Source: Actinomycetes bacterium
GTDB taxonomy: Bacteria > Actinomycetota > Acidimicrobiia > UBA5794
NCBI GenBank assembly: GCA_030598305.1
Contig: JAUVQC010000026.1
Span: forward strand, 1 to 10,445
Direction of reading: 5' to 3'
Length of the DNA stretch: 10,445 nt
The position numbers were made by a program, and so were the translations under genes. The notes beneath the pieces were generated by a model. It had not been told where the DNA came from. It ran no database searches and saw nothing but the letters and a program-made list of their open reading frames with translations. Within the stretch, counting starts at the first letter, position 1. The number at the start of each line of letters is the position of its first letter. Positions 1 to 6,333 of the stretch are shown piece after piece.

Positions 1-1
1 G

Positions 2-235
2 AAGAGCCAATCGCCGGAATCGACTCAGGAGCGCGCAACGAGGCAAGCGGAGAAACGGCGTGCGATGTCCCAGACGATGCACGCATGCATGAGAGCCATG
101 CCCGACGACTTTCCACCGGTGATGATGTTCAGGAACGTCGAAGCCACACGTGAGAACTCGGAGCGTATTCTTGAGCTCCTCGAAGAGGATCGCAGCGGTA
201 CGCAAGAGCCGATCGCCTCAGCGGTCTGCCCATGA
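2..235 (+). CDS. C-terminal end of an unrecognised protein (5' truncated by window edge)
   Basis: An open frame enters from the left edge and ends at a TGA at 233-235, leaving 77 residues. I do not recognise the family. The visible part is charged and probably helical: a Gln/Arg/Lys-rich stretch (about residues 10-20), a Met-rich segment around MPDDFPPVMMF, then an acidic helix ending ERILELLEEDRS. Third codon positions look G/C-rich, as in the clear genes of the window, and the residue mix is less Ser/Arg-heavy than in the opposing minus-strand frame over 25-318. This favours coding, but no homology supports it and the start is outside the window. It could also be a chance open frame. Confidence 0.3.
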   Translation, partial: KSQSPESTQERATRQAEKRRAMSQTMHACMRAMPDDFPPVMMFRNVEATRENSERILELLEEDRSGTQEPIASAVCP

Positions 236-484
236 GGGCTCGCCCATATGTGGTTTGAATTCAGGTGGTCGTTGCATCCAACCCTTGGAAGGGACTCTCT
301 GCACCGCGTGTCACTCAAAGATCCACAGGCGACTCAATCCCAGCTCGAACCACCAAACACACCACCCTCATGGTGGACAGACGCACTGCTGGACATCTAG
401 GCCGAACCTGACGCACAGCTGCAGCAGGAGAGCGACATAAGGGCGTGCATGTTGCCAGATATGCGCTACCGGTACCGGGAATGT
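236..484. other. Gene-poor stretch between two gene sets
   Basis: I see no convincing gene, tRNA or terminator here. The frame of the left-edge gene reopens after its TGA and runs to a TAG at 398-400, with an ATG at 248. Its codon use is less G/C-rich at third positions and the peptide is Pro/Trp/Gln-rich, so I do not call it. Two small inverted repeats occur: CCACC/GGTGG at 362-376 and CCCT/AGGG at about 284-295. Neither is followed by a T-run, so they are weak terminator candidates. The stretch lies downstream of the minus-strand membrane-protein gene that ends at 485. Confidence 0.4.
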
Positions 485-730
485 CTAGAACTCTTCGACG
501 ATGGTGATGAATTCCAAAGCGGCCGCAGCGAGGATTACGAACACCGAGGACACTGCGCCCCACACCCACCACCGATTCCAACGGTTCACGATCCACGTAG
601 CACCCGCCACCGATGCCATCAACAGCCACACACCCAGGACGATGGCGGTCAGTCCGACGCCATAGGTTGCCCGTGCCCAAAACCCGGACATCATCACAAC
701 CACCACCATCGGCCAATACCTCTCCGCCAT
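485..730 (-). CDS. Small hydrophobic membrane protein, unknown function
   Basis: An 81-residue protein rich in Val, Ala, Trp and Ile. It has a short hydrophobic N-terminus (about residues 7-18) and two clear membrane-spanning segments (about 24-47 and 57-78), joined by a basic, Trp-rich loop around NRWNRWW, and it ends in an acidic tail. No family is recognised. The ATG at 730 is preceded by a good purine-rich ribosome site (AAGGGAGAGA, directly upstream). It begins 39 bases after the stop of the next membrane-protein gene on the same strand, so the two are probably co-transcribed. The hydrophobic pattern makes real coding likely. A longer overlapping frame on the same strand (315-839) has no such pattern and is rejected. 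Confidence 0.6.
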   Translation of the reverse strand: MAERYWPMVVVVMMSGFWARATYGVGLTAIVLGVWLLMASVAGATWIVNRWNRWWVWGAVSSVFVILAAAALEFITIVEEF

Positions 731-769
731 TCTCTCCCTTCACTTGAAACCGCACATATCGGTCGGCCA

Positions 770-1186
770 TCAGGCTGGCTTGGTGTCGCTGGACATGCTT
801 TTCTTGTGACCCCGTCGAATCATCACCCATCCTCCCCAAGCGAGCGGAATCGTAAGGATCACGAAGACAGCCGCCATGACTCGCTCGATGGACTCGGTCT
901 GTTCATTCGGGTCTACCGACGCCAGTACGAAGATTCCGAAGACCAGCGCAGCCACAAATGGCACGACCAGCAGCCATCCAACGATTCTGAACAACCGTGA
1001 CCGTCCGGGAGTCATCGGCACTTTGGGTTGAGACAAGCTGCGCAATTGTCTGACTCCGGTTGCGATCAAGATCACGCCCAGCAGCGCAGCACCAATCGCT
1101 ATTGCGCCAGGGCCAAAGAATGGAGGTATCACAACAAGCAGAATCCCGGCGATGGTCTTTGCCCACCCCGTTTGTCGCTCAGACAT
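770..1186 (-). CDS. Four-helix membrane protein, unknown function
   Basis: A protein of 138 residues with about four predicted membrane segments (roughly residues 10-24, 26-45, 66-90 and 101-122). A basic loop with PGRSRLFR lies between the second and third helices, and the tail is basic and polar (RRGHKKSMSSDTKPA). I recognise no domain. I chose the ATG at 1186 because GGTGATC (1199-1193 on the minus strand) matches the extended complement of the 16S 3' tail and sits six bases upstream. The in-frame GTG at 1198, which would add four residues, lies inside that site. The gene follows the carboxylase alpha gene on the same strand after 246 bases, so it probably has its own promoter, and it precedes the 81-residue membrane protein. 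Confidence 0.65.
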   Translation of the reverse strand: MSERQTGWAKTIAGILLVVIPPFFGPGAIAIGAALLGVILIATGVRQLRSLSQPKVPMTPGRSRLFRIVGWLLVVPFVAALVFGIFVLASVDPNEQTESIERVMAAVFVILTIPLAWGGWVMIRRGHKKSMSSDTKPA

Positions 1187-1342
1187 GTGAATGATCACCC
1201 AATCGACGGAGGACGTGGGGATCGAATCGACACGGGAACACGCTCATAAGACAGATGGTCCTTCCCAAGGCGCTAAATCAACCGTACACGAGATGACCCG
1301 GATCAGAGCAAGAGATATTGCGAGCAACGCACTCACTCAGCT

Positions 1343-1354
1343 GCCCATATGGGC
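1343..1354. repeat. 12-base perfect palindrome GCCCATATGGGC
   Basis: A perfect palindrome in the intergenic region between the carboxylase alpha gene (ends 1433) and the four-helix membrane protein gene (starts 1186). It could be an operator for the membrane-protein pair or a short hairpin (4-base stem, ATAT loop). No T-run follows on either strand, so a classical terminator is unlikely. The partial motif GCCCATATG also appears at 242-250, in the other gene-poor stretch. The function is inferred only from symmetry and position. Confidence 0.35.
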
Positions 1355-1432
1355 TGTGACTTCGGCGTGGGAGTGTGGGTTCGTGGGGAAGGTGCTGCGG
1401 TTCCGTCTAGCTGTCTGCCCCCTGAGCAGTCG

Positions 1433-3187
1433 TCACCTGATCACCATGAGGGGGGCTCCGGCAGAGACCGTATCGCCGACCTGGACCTTGAGTTCGATGA
1501 TTTCGCCTGACACGCCTGCTTTGATCTCGTTCTCCATCTTCATCGCCTCGAGCACGCAAACGGGCTCACCGGCTTCAACGGAGTCGCCGGCCTTCTTGTG
1601 GAGTTTGACGATGGTGCCCTGCATTGGTGCGCCGACGACGCCCTCACCTGCAGAGGATCCGGGCTGCTTGGAGAGCTTTGGTGCCTTGCGCCGAGGTGCG
1701 ATTCGCTTCCCTGAACCGGGAGCGGTCATCACTTTCGCCCAGTACTTGACGGTGAAACGGCGGCCGCCGACCTCGACGGTCAGGTTCCGCTCGGCCAGTT
1801 CCTCATCTTCGGGCAGCGTAGGAGCAGTTGACCGTTCGACGTTGCTGAAATCCATCTCATCTTCGACAAGGCGTGTGCTGACCCTGCCTTCGAGAAAGTC
1901 CTCGTTGCTGAGGATCGCGAGGTGGGCCGGGATCGTGGTGTCGACACCGCTGATCTCGTACTCGGTGAGGGCACGACGAGCCCTGTGGATGACCTCCTCG
2001 CGGTCACTTCCGGTGACGATCAGCTTGGCGATCATGTTGTCGTAGTACTGGCTGATCTCTGATCCCTGTACAACGCCGGAGTCGATCCGGATTCCCGGGC
2101 CCCCGGGCTCCTTGTACTTGACGAGCGTTCCCGGATTCGGGATGAAGCCTTGCGACGGATCCTCAGCGTTGATCCTGAACTCGATGGCATGGCCGATCGG
2201 CTCAGGCGTTGTGGTGATGCTCAGTTCGTCGCCATTTGCGATACGGATCTGTTCAGCGACGAGATCGACGCCGAACACCTCTTCGGTGACCGTGTGCTCC
2301 ACCTGGATGCGCGTGTTCATCTCAAGGAAGTAGAAGTTCCCTTCGGTATAGAGGAACTCGACGGTTCCCGCTGACACATAGTTCGCGGCGTGACCGAGGG
2401 CAAGCGCGAGTTCACCGACGCGGGATCGCTCCTCGTCGGTGAGTCCCGGTGCGGGGCATTCCTCGACGAGCTTCTGGTGGCGACGCTGCATCGAGCAATC
2501 ACGCTCACCGAGGAAGACACCATTGCCGTGGCTGTCGAAGAGAACCTGCGCTTCGATGTGACGTGTGTTCTCGAGATAGCGCTCCACGTATATCGCGGGA
2601 TTCCCGAACCATGCTTCGGCCTCCCTACCGGCGGCTTCGAACGCGTCAGGCAGTTCTGCGATGTCCCGGACGACCTTGAGTCCGCGACCTCCGCCGCCCG
2701 CAGAGGCCTTGATCGCAACCGGGAGGCCGTGTTCATCTGCAAAGGCGATTACCTGGTCGACGGATGTCAGCGGTTCGTTGATCCCTGGCACGCCGTGGAC
2801 GTCCGCAGCCTCGGCTGCCAGACGCGACTCGATCTTGTCCCCCATGCTCTTGATGGCGCTTGGGGGAGGACCGATCCAGATGTAGCCGGCATCGATCACC
2901 CGTTGTGCGAAGTCGGCGTTCTCAGCCAGGAACCCGTATCCGGGGTGGATGGCCGCTGCCTTTGCTTCGTGGGCGACCTCGAGGATGCGGTCGATGTTGA
3001 GATACGAGTCCGCTGCGGGAGCCGTACCGACATTCCAGGCCTCGTCGGCCATTGCGGTATGGACGGCGTCGCGGTCGAGCTCTGAGTAGATCGCAATGGT
3101 TCGAATGCCAAGATCTCGTGCGGCTCGAATGACACGAACGGCGATCTCGCCACGATTGGCTATGAGGATGGATTCCACGGCCTGCAT
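1433..3187 (-). CDS. accA3: Acyl-CoA carboxylase alpha subunit (biotin carboxylase fused to biotin carboxyl carrier domain)
   Basis: A 584-residue protein that carboxylates its own biotin with ATP and bicarbonate. The biotin carboxylase part begins with LIANRGEIAVRVIRA (about 8-22). Its ATP-grasp fold shows KASAGGGGRG (160-169), HQKLVEE (237-243) and the catalytic EMNTRIQVEH segment (289-298), then the C-terminal lobe with EFRINAEDP (336-344). A basic linker (about 490-508) leads to the carrier domain, where EAMKMEN marks biotinyl Lys550. The length is close to that of actinobacterial AccA3/AccA2 proteins. It lies 144 bases downstream of the carboxyltransferase gene, and birA diverges from that gene, so enzyme and biotin-attaching partner are neighbours. 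The ATG at 3187 has no clear ribosome site; a GTG three codons in (3178) is preceded by AGGA and is a plausible alternative. The family is certain. The symbol is by analogy and substrate choice depends on the beta subunit. Confidence 0.95.
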   Translation of the reverse strand: MQAVESILIANRGEIAVRVIRAARDLGIRTIAIYSELDRDAVHTAMADEAWNVGTAPAADSYLNIDRILEVAHEAKAAAIHPGYGFLAENADFAQRVIDAGYIWIGPPPSAIKSMGDKIESRLAAEAADVHGVPGINEPLTSVDQVIAFADEHGLPVAIKASAGGGGRGLKVVRDIAELPDAFEAAGREAEAWFGNPAIYVERYLENTRHIEAQVLFDSHGNGVFLGERDCSMQRRHQKLVEECPAPGLTDEERSRVGELALALGHAANYVSAGTVEFLYTEGNFYFLEMNTRIQVEHTVTEEVFGVDLVAEQIRIANGDELSITTTPEPIGHAIEFRINAEDPSQGFIPNPGTLVKYKEPGGPGIRIDSGVVQGSEISQYYDNMIAKLIVTGSDREEVIHRARRALTEYEISGVDTTIPAHLAILSNEDFLEGRVSTRLVEDEMDFSNVERSTAPTLPEDEELAERNLTVEVGGRRFTVKYWAKVMTAPGSGKRIAPRRKAPKLSKQPGSSAGEGVVGAPMQGTIVKLHKKAGDSVEAGEPVCVLEAMKMENEIKAGVSGEIIELKVQVGDTVSAGAPLMVIR

Positions 3188-3207
3188 CCTAGGAGGGGTA
3201 TGTGCGT

Positions 3208-3236
3208 GAGTCCGAAACGTGATCCCGGACTCGGGA
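3208..3236 (-). promoter_or_regulatory. Two mutually exclusive hairpins in the leader of the carboxylase alpha gene
   Basis: Within the 144-base gap between the beta and alpha carboxylase genes, 3208-3214 (GAGTCCG) pairs perfectly with 3226-3232 (CGGACTC) around an 11-base loop. Separately, 3223-3227 (TCCCG) pairs with 3232-3236 (CGGGA) around a GACT tetraloop. The two stems share bases and cannot form together. On the transcript they lie about 20 to 50 bases before the alpha start. This is what an attenuator or translational switch can look like, but short stems also arise by chance in GC-rich DNA. Confidence 0.3.
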
Positions 3237-3331
3237 ATACGACCTTCCGAGCGCCCTGAGCGTTACGAGGCGACCCGCCGTTCTGTGGGCTGGTGGCGGC
3301 ACATACCGGACTGGCAACCCTGGGTACGCGG

Positions 3332-4882
3332 CTAGAGGGGGATGTTGCCGTGCTTCTTGGTCGGGAGCGACTCGCGCTTGTTGCGCAGCATCTCGAGGGT
3401 CCGGATGAGGCGCGGACGGGTCTCGCGGGGTTCAATGACGTCGTCGACGAGGCCGTTCTCCGCAGCGATGTATGGGTTGTTGAACTTCTCTTCGTAGTCG
3501 GCAACGAGTTCCGCCCGCACGGCTTCAACGTCGTCGGCGGCGGCAATCTCCCTGCGGTGGATGACGTTTACGGCACCAGGAGCGCCCATCACGGCGATCT
3601 GTGCGGTCGGCCATGCGAAGACGAAGTCGGCCCGAATGGCTCGCGCGTTCATGACCAGGAACGCGCCACCATATGCCTTGCGCATGACAACGGTTATCCG
3701 CGGAACGGTCGCCTCAGAGAACGCATAGAGGAGCTTTGCTCCGTGGCGGATGATCCCGTCGTGCTCCTGATCGACGCCGGGGAGGAACCCTGGCACATCG
3801 ACGAGCGTGACGAGCGGAATGTTGAAGGCGTCACAGAAGCGCACGAAGCGGGCAGCCTTCGTCGACGCGTTGATGTCGAGCACACCTGCAAGTACCGATG
3901 GCTGGTTCGCCACTATGCCGACGGTGTATCCGTCAAGACGAGCCAGACCGATGACGATGTTTCCGGCCCAGTGCGCGTGCACTTCGTAGAACTCGCCATC
4001 GTCCACGATGGTCTCGATCACCTCGATGACGTCGTACGGTTGGTTCGGGGAGTCAGGTATCACCGTCGTGAGTGCCTCGTCCATCCGTTCGGCGGCATCC
4101 ATTGGGGTGAAGAAGGGTGGAACTTCCGTGTTGTTCTGTGGCAGGAACGAAAGGAGGTACCTGATCTCGTCGAGCGCTTCGCGATCATCCTCGGCGACGA
4201 AGTGCGTGACCCCGGACGTCGACGAGTGGGCATGTGCCCCTCCGAGCTCCTCCATGGTTACTTCTTCGCCGGTCACGGTTCTGATGACCTCAGGGCCCGT
4301 GATGAAGAGATGCGACGTGCCCTCCACCTGATAGATGAAATCCGTGAGAACAGGTGAGTACACCGCTCCGCCGGCACACGGTCCCATGATCACGGAGATC
4401 TGCGGGATGACGCCTGATGCCTGGACGTTGCGTTCAAAGATCCTGCCGTAGCCGTGGAGCGCGACGACGCCCTCCTGGATGCGTGCACCGCCTGAGTCCT
4501 TGAGTCCAACGATGGGGGTCCCGGTGTCCATTGCCAGATCCATCACCTTGCAGATCTTGTCGGCAACCGCTTCGCCGAGTGAGCCGCCGAATCGTGTGAA
4601 GTCCTCAGCGAAGATGAACACGTTTCGTCCATCGACGGTTCCCCATCCGGTGACGACTGCATCACCGAACGGGCGCTTGTCCTCGATCCCAAACCCCGTT
4701 GCCCTGTGTTGGACGAATGGGTCGATCTCCTGGAACGATCCTTTATCGAGGAGGAGTTCGATGCGCTCTCTTGCGGTCAGCTTGCCTGCGTCGTGCTGAC
4801 GCTCAATGGCGCGCTGGTTGTCAGGCGCGAGGGCGCGCTCGCGGAGTTCGCGCAGCTTCTCTATGTTCTCTTCTGTACTCAC
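3332..4882 (-). CDS. accD5: Acyl-CoA carboxylase carboxyltransferase (beta) subunit, PccB/AccD5 family
   Basis: A 516-residue carboxyltransferase that moves the carboxyl group from biotin to an acyl-CoA, making malonyl-CoA or methylmalonyl-CoA. Both crotonase-like halves are present. The N-terminal half has the TARERIELLLD start motif (36-46), FGGSLGE (98-104), SGGARIQEG (130-138) and the oxyanion segment GPCAGGAVYSP (167-177). The C-terminal half has NQPSVLAGVLD (326-336), the VDVPGFLPG loop (361-369), the second oxyanion segment RKAYGGAF (401-408), WPTAQIAVMGA (424-434) and the family tail KHGNIPL. The start is GTG at 4882 with GGAGG four bases upstream. It is the first gene of the carboxylase operon and diverges from birA. 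At the position equivalent to the specificity Asp of propionyl-CoA carboxylases (Asp422 in Streptomyces PccB) it has Leu409, so propionyl-CoA preference is uncertain and the symbol is by analogy. Confidence 0.95.
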   Translation of the reverse strand: MSTEENIEKLRELRERALAPDNQRAIERQHDAGKLTARERIELLLDKGSFQEIDPFVQHRATGFGIEDKRPFGDAVVTGWGTVDGRNVFIFAEDFTRFGGSLGEAVADKICKVMDLAMDTGTPIVGLKDSGGARIQEGVVALHGYGRIFERNVQASGVIPQISVIMGPCAGGAVYSPVLTDFIYQVEGTSHLFITGPEVIRTVTGEEVTMEELGGAHAHSSTSGVTHFVAEDDREALDEIRYLLSFLPQNNTEVPPFFTPMDAAERMDEALTTVIPDSPNQPYDVIEVIETIVDDGEFYEVHAHWAGNIVIGLARLDGYTVGIVANQPSVLAGVLDINASTKAARFVRFCDAFNIPLVTLVDVPGFLPGVDQEHDGIIRHGAKLLYAFSEATVPRITVVMRKAYGGAFLVMNARAIRADFVFAWPTAQIAVMGAPGAVNVIHRREIAAADDVEAVRAELVADYEEKFNNPYIAAENGLVDDVIEPRETRPRLIRTLEMLRNKRESLPTKKHGNIPL

Positions 4883-4941
4883 CGGTCCTCCGGGTAGGCT
4901 CGCCAGTGATCAGGCAATCGTTCGACTCGCCCGAGCGTGAT
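4883..4941. promoter_or_regulatory. Divergent intergenic region between the carboxylase operon and birA
   Basis: Only 59 bases separate the GTG of the carboxyltransferase gene and the ATG of birA, so the promoters of both must lie here or reach into the coding ends. The left end carries the carboxyltransferase ribosome site (minus-strand GGAGGA, 4891-4886). I cannot identify confident -35/-10 boxes. The BirA encoded here lacks a DNA-binding domain, so classical BirA autoregulation is not expected. Confidence 0.35.
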
Positions 4942-5631
4942 ATGGATACACAATACGACATCGTGACGCTGGACACAGTCGCCAGCACGCAGGACGATGC
5001 TCGCAACCGCACAGCAGACACGGGCAAACCGTCGCTGGTGGTTGCTCGTGAGCAGGTTTCCGGCCGCGGCCGCCAAGGCAGGAAGTGGGCTCAGCCCGAC
5101 AGGGGAATGTACGCGTCCCTGGCCTTCGTTTCTGAGTGGAAGGTTGCCGACAGGACACTCATCCCGCTGGTGGCGGCGGTCGCGATGCGTCGGGCCATCG
5201 ATAAGAAGTTCCGCGTGGACGTGGGCCTGAGATGGCCGAACGACCTCATGGTTGAAGGTCTGAAGGTGGGTGGGATCCTCATTGAGACCAGCGGCGACAT
5301 GATCGTGGTGGGATGCGGCGTGAACCTCTGGTGGATGGAGCCGATGGAGGGCGGAACGTCCCTGTTGTCGAACGACCCCGGAGGCGATGTCGCCCCACGA
5401 CTTGCCGAGACATGGGCGGGGTCAGTGCTCGGGTTGTTCGATGCGGGAGCCAGTCGGTGGCCGCGCACAGAGTACGAGGAGGCATCTGTGACTCTTGGCA
5501 AAGACGTGCATTGGGATGCCGGGCATGGTCGTGCTGTCGGGATCGCCAGCGACGGGGCGCTTGTCGTGGACCTCGATGGTGAACTGATCGAGCTTCATTC
5601 AGGCGAGGTGCACACGCACCGCGACGGATAG
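4942..5631 (+). CDS. birA: Monofunctional (class I) biotin--[acyl-CoA carboxylase] ligase
   Basis: A 229-residue enzyme that makes biotinyl-5'-AMP from biotin and ATP and attaches biotin to the carrier-domain lysine of biotin enzymes, here most likely Lys550 of the adjacent alpha subunit. The catalytic core shows the STQDDAR start region (15-21), the ATP/biotin loop GRGRQGRKW (41-49), RWPNDL (97-102), KVGGILIE (108-115) and GCGVNL (124-129). A small C-terminal SH3-like part covers about 183-222. There is no N-terminal helix-turn-helix, so it is an enzyme and not a repressor. I chose the ATG at 4942 because it gives the usual short lead into the fold; an in-frame GTG at 4906 would add 12 residues and neither has a strong ribosome site. 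It heads a plus-strand set with the next two genes. Confidence 0.93.
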   Translation: MDTQYDIVTLDTVASTQDDARNRTADTGKPSLVVAREQVSGRGRQGRKWAQPDRGMYASLAFVSEWKVADRTLIPLVAAVAMRRAIDKKFRVDVGLRWPNDLMVEGLKVGGILIETSGDMIVVGCGVNLWWMEPMEGGTSLLSNDPGGDVAPRLAETWAGSVLGLFDAGASRWPRTEYEEASVTLGKDVHWDAGHGRAVGIASDGALVVDLDGELIELHSGEVHTHRDG

Positions 5632-5660
5632 TCTCACCCACGAGCCAGAGAGAGGGACGA

Positions 5661-6332
5661 GTGGCCGTACAAACAGGCGAAGGCACCATCGAGATCATCT
5701 ACGGGTCCACAAGCATCCCCGCTGGACCCCAGACGTTGAGTGGATATCTCGCGCGCCCGGACGCCGAAGGCGAGTGGCCGACGGTGTTGCTGTTCGGCCC
5801 TGAGCCGGTGCCAACATCGTCGGTCAAGAACATATGTCGTGTCTTCGCAAGGCACGGGATCGTGGCGATTGCCAGTGACATGACCGAGAGCCACGATTTC
5901 AACGCCCGAATAGCTACACGGGTGGCCGCTTTCGTGTCGGATCCCGCTGGTGAGTGGGCCAACGCACAGTTCGGATACGGCGTGATGGCGTTCGGGTCCG
6001 GTATCTATGACGCTGCGCCCTTGGCCCGCAACGACGGCCGTGTGATCGCTGTTGCTGCCGTGTCCTCGACCCTCGATGAGGCGGTCGTCGAGGATCTCTC
6101 CGTCGCCGCGATACCTGCGATGTGGATCGGGTCCCGAGCAGACGAGTCGGTGGACACAGAATTGTCCATCGCTGCGAAGGATTCGCTGCCCGAGACGACG
6201 TTCGTGGTCCATGCCGATGCCGAGGAGGGGTTCTGGGACGACGGTTCGGAGGGCTTCGACGAAGATGCTGCTACCGATACGATCGATCGTCTCATTGCGT
6301 TTTTCGGTGCCGAGCTCCCCCCGAGGGTGTGA
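5661..6332 (+). CDS. Dienelactone-hydrolase-like alpha/beta fold protein, probably catalytically degenerate
   Basis: A 223-residue protein with the layout of the dienelactone hydrolase family: GYLARPDAEGEWPTVLLFG (28-46), a helix ending in RHGIVAIASDM (64-74), a nucleophile-elbow region (104-114), IPAMWIGSRADESVD (151-165, where the acid residue normally sits) and a C-terminal helix with DRLIAFF (209-215). The usual G-x-C/S-x-G-G elbow reads AFGSG (110-114) without a Cys or Ser nucleophile in the expected place. The usual HGF motif near the end reads EGF (189-191). Asp161 may be kept. So the fold is likely but hydrolysis by the normal triad is doubtful; a binding or structural role is possible. 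The start is GTG at 5661 with GAGGG four bases upstream. It follows birA by 29 bases and its stop lies 1 base before the next start, so it is in an operon. Confidence 0.7.
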   Translation: MAVQTGEGTIEIIYGSTSIPAGPQTLSGYLARPDAEGEWPTVLLFGPEPVPTSSVKNICRVFARHGIVAIASDMTESHDFNARIATRVAAFVSDPAGEWANAQFGYGVMAFGSGIYDAAPLARNDGRVIAVAAVSSTLDEAVVEDLSVAAIPAMWIGSRADESVDTELSIAAKDSLPETTFVVHADAEEGFWDDGSEGFDEDAATDTIDRLIAFFGAELPPRV

Positions 6333-6333
6333 C

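Noticed and set aside
248..400. 50-residue plus-strand ORF starting at ATG 248
   Set aside because: Third-position G/C content is lower than in the clear genes, the ribosome site is weak and the peptide composition gives no family cue.
315..839. 174-residue minus-strand frame across the small membrane-protein gene, with an ATG overlapping the upstream stop as TGATG
   Set aside because: The translation is Arg/Gly/Cys-rich with no fold pattern, while the overlapping 81-residue frame has clear membrane segments and a good ribosome site.
1199..1260. tRNA-like piece GGGGATCGAATCGACAC
   Set aside because: No matching acceptor, D-arm or anticodon stem can be built around it.
2390..3085. Long plus-strand frame opposite the carboxylase alpha gene
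   Set aside because: It is antisense to unmistakable biotin carboxylase coding sequence; long opposite frames are expected in GC-rich genes.
3200..3259. Plus-strand 19-codon ORF preceded by AGGAGGGG
   Set aside because: It is very short and lies between two minus-strand operon genes. The strong ribosome-like site is probably the chance complement of the CCTCCT in the alpha-gene leader.
3293..4357. 354-residue plus-strand frame opposite the carboxyltransferase gene
   Set aside because: It is antisense to clear carboxyltransferase motifs and its own translation shows no recognisable family.
6052..6333. 94-residue upstream extension of the epimerase frame
   Set aside because: It overlaps the hydrolase-fold gene in another frame, and the GTG at 6334 directly precedes the Rossmann motif with a good ribosome site.
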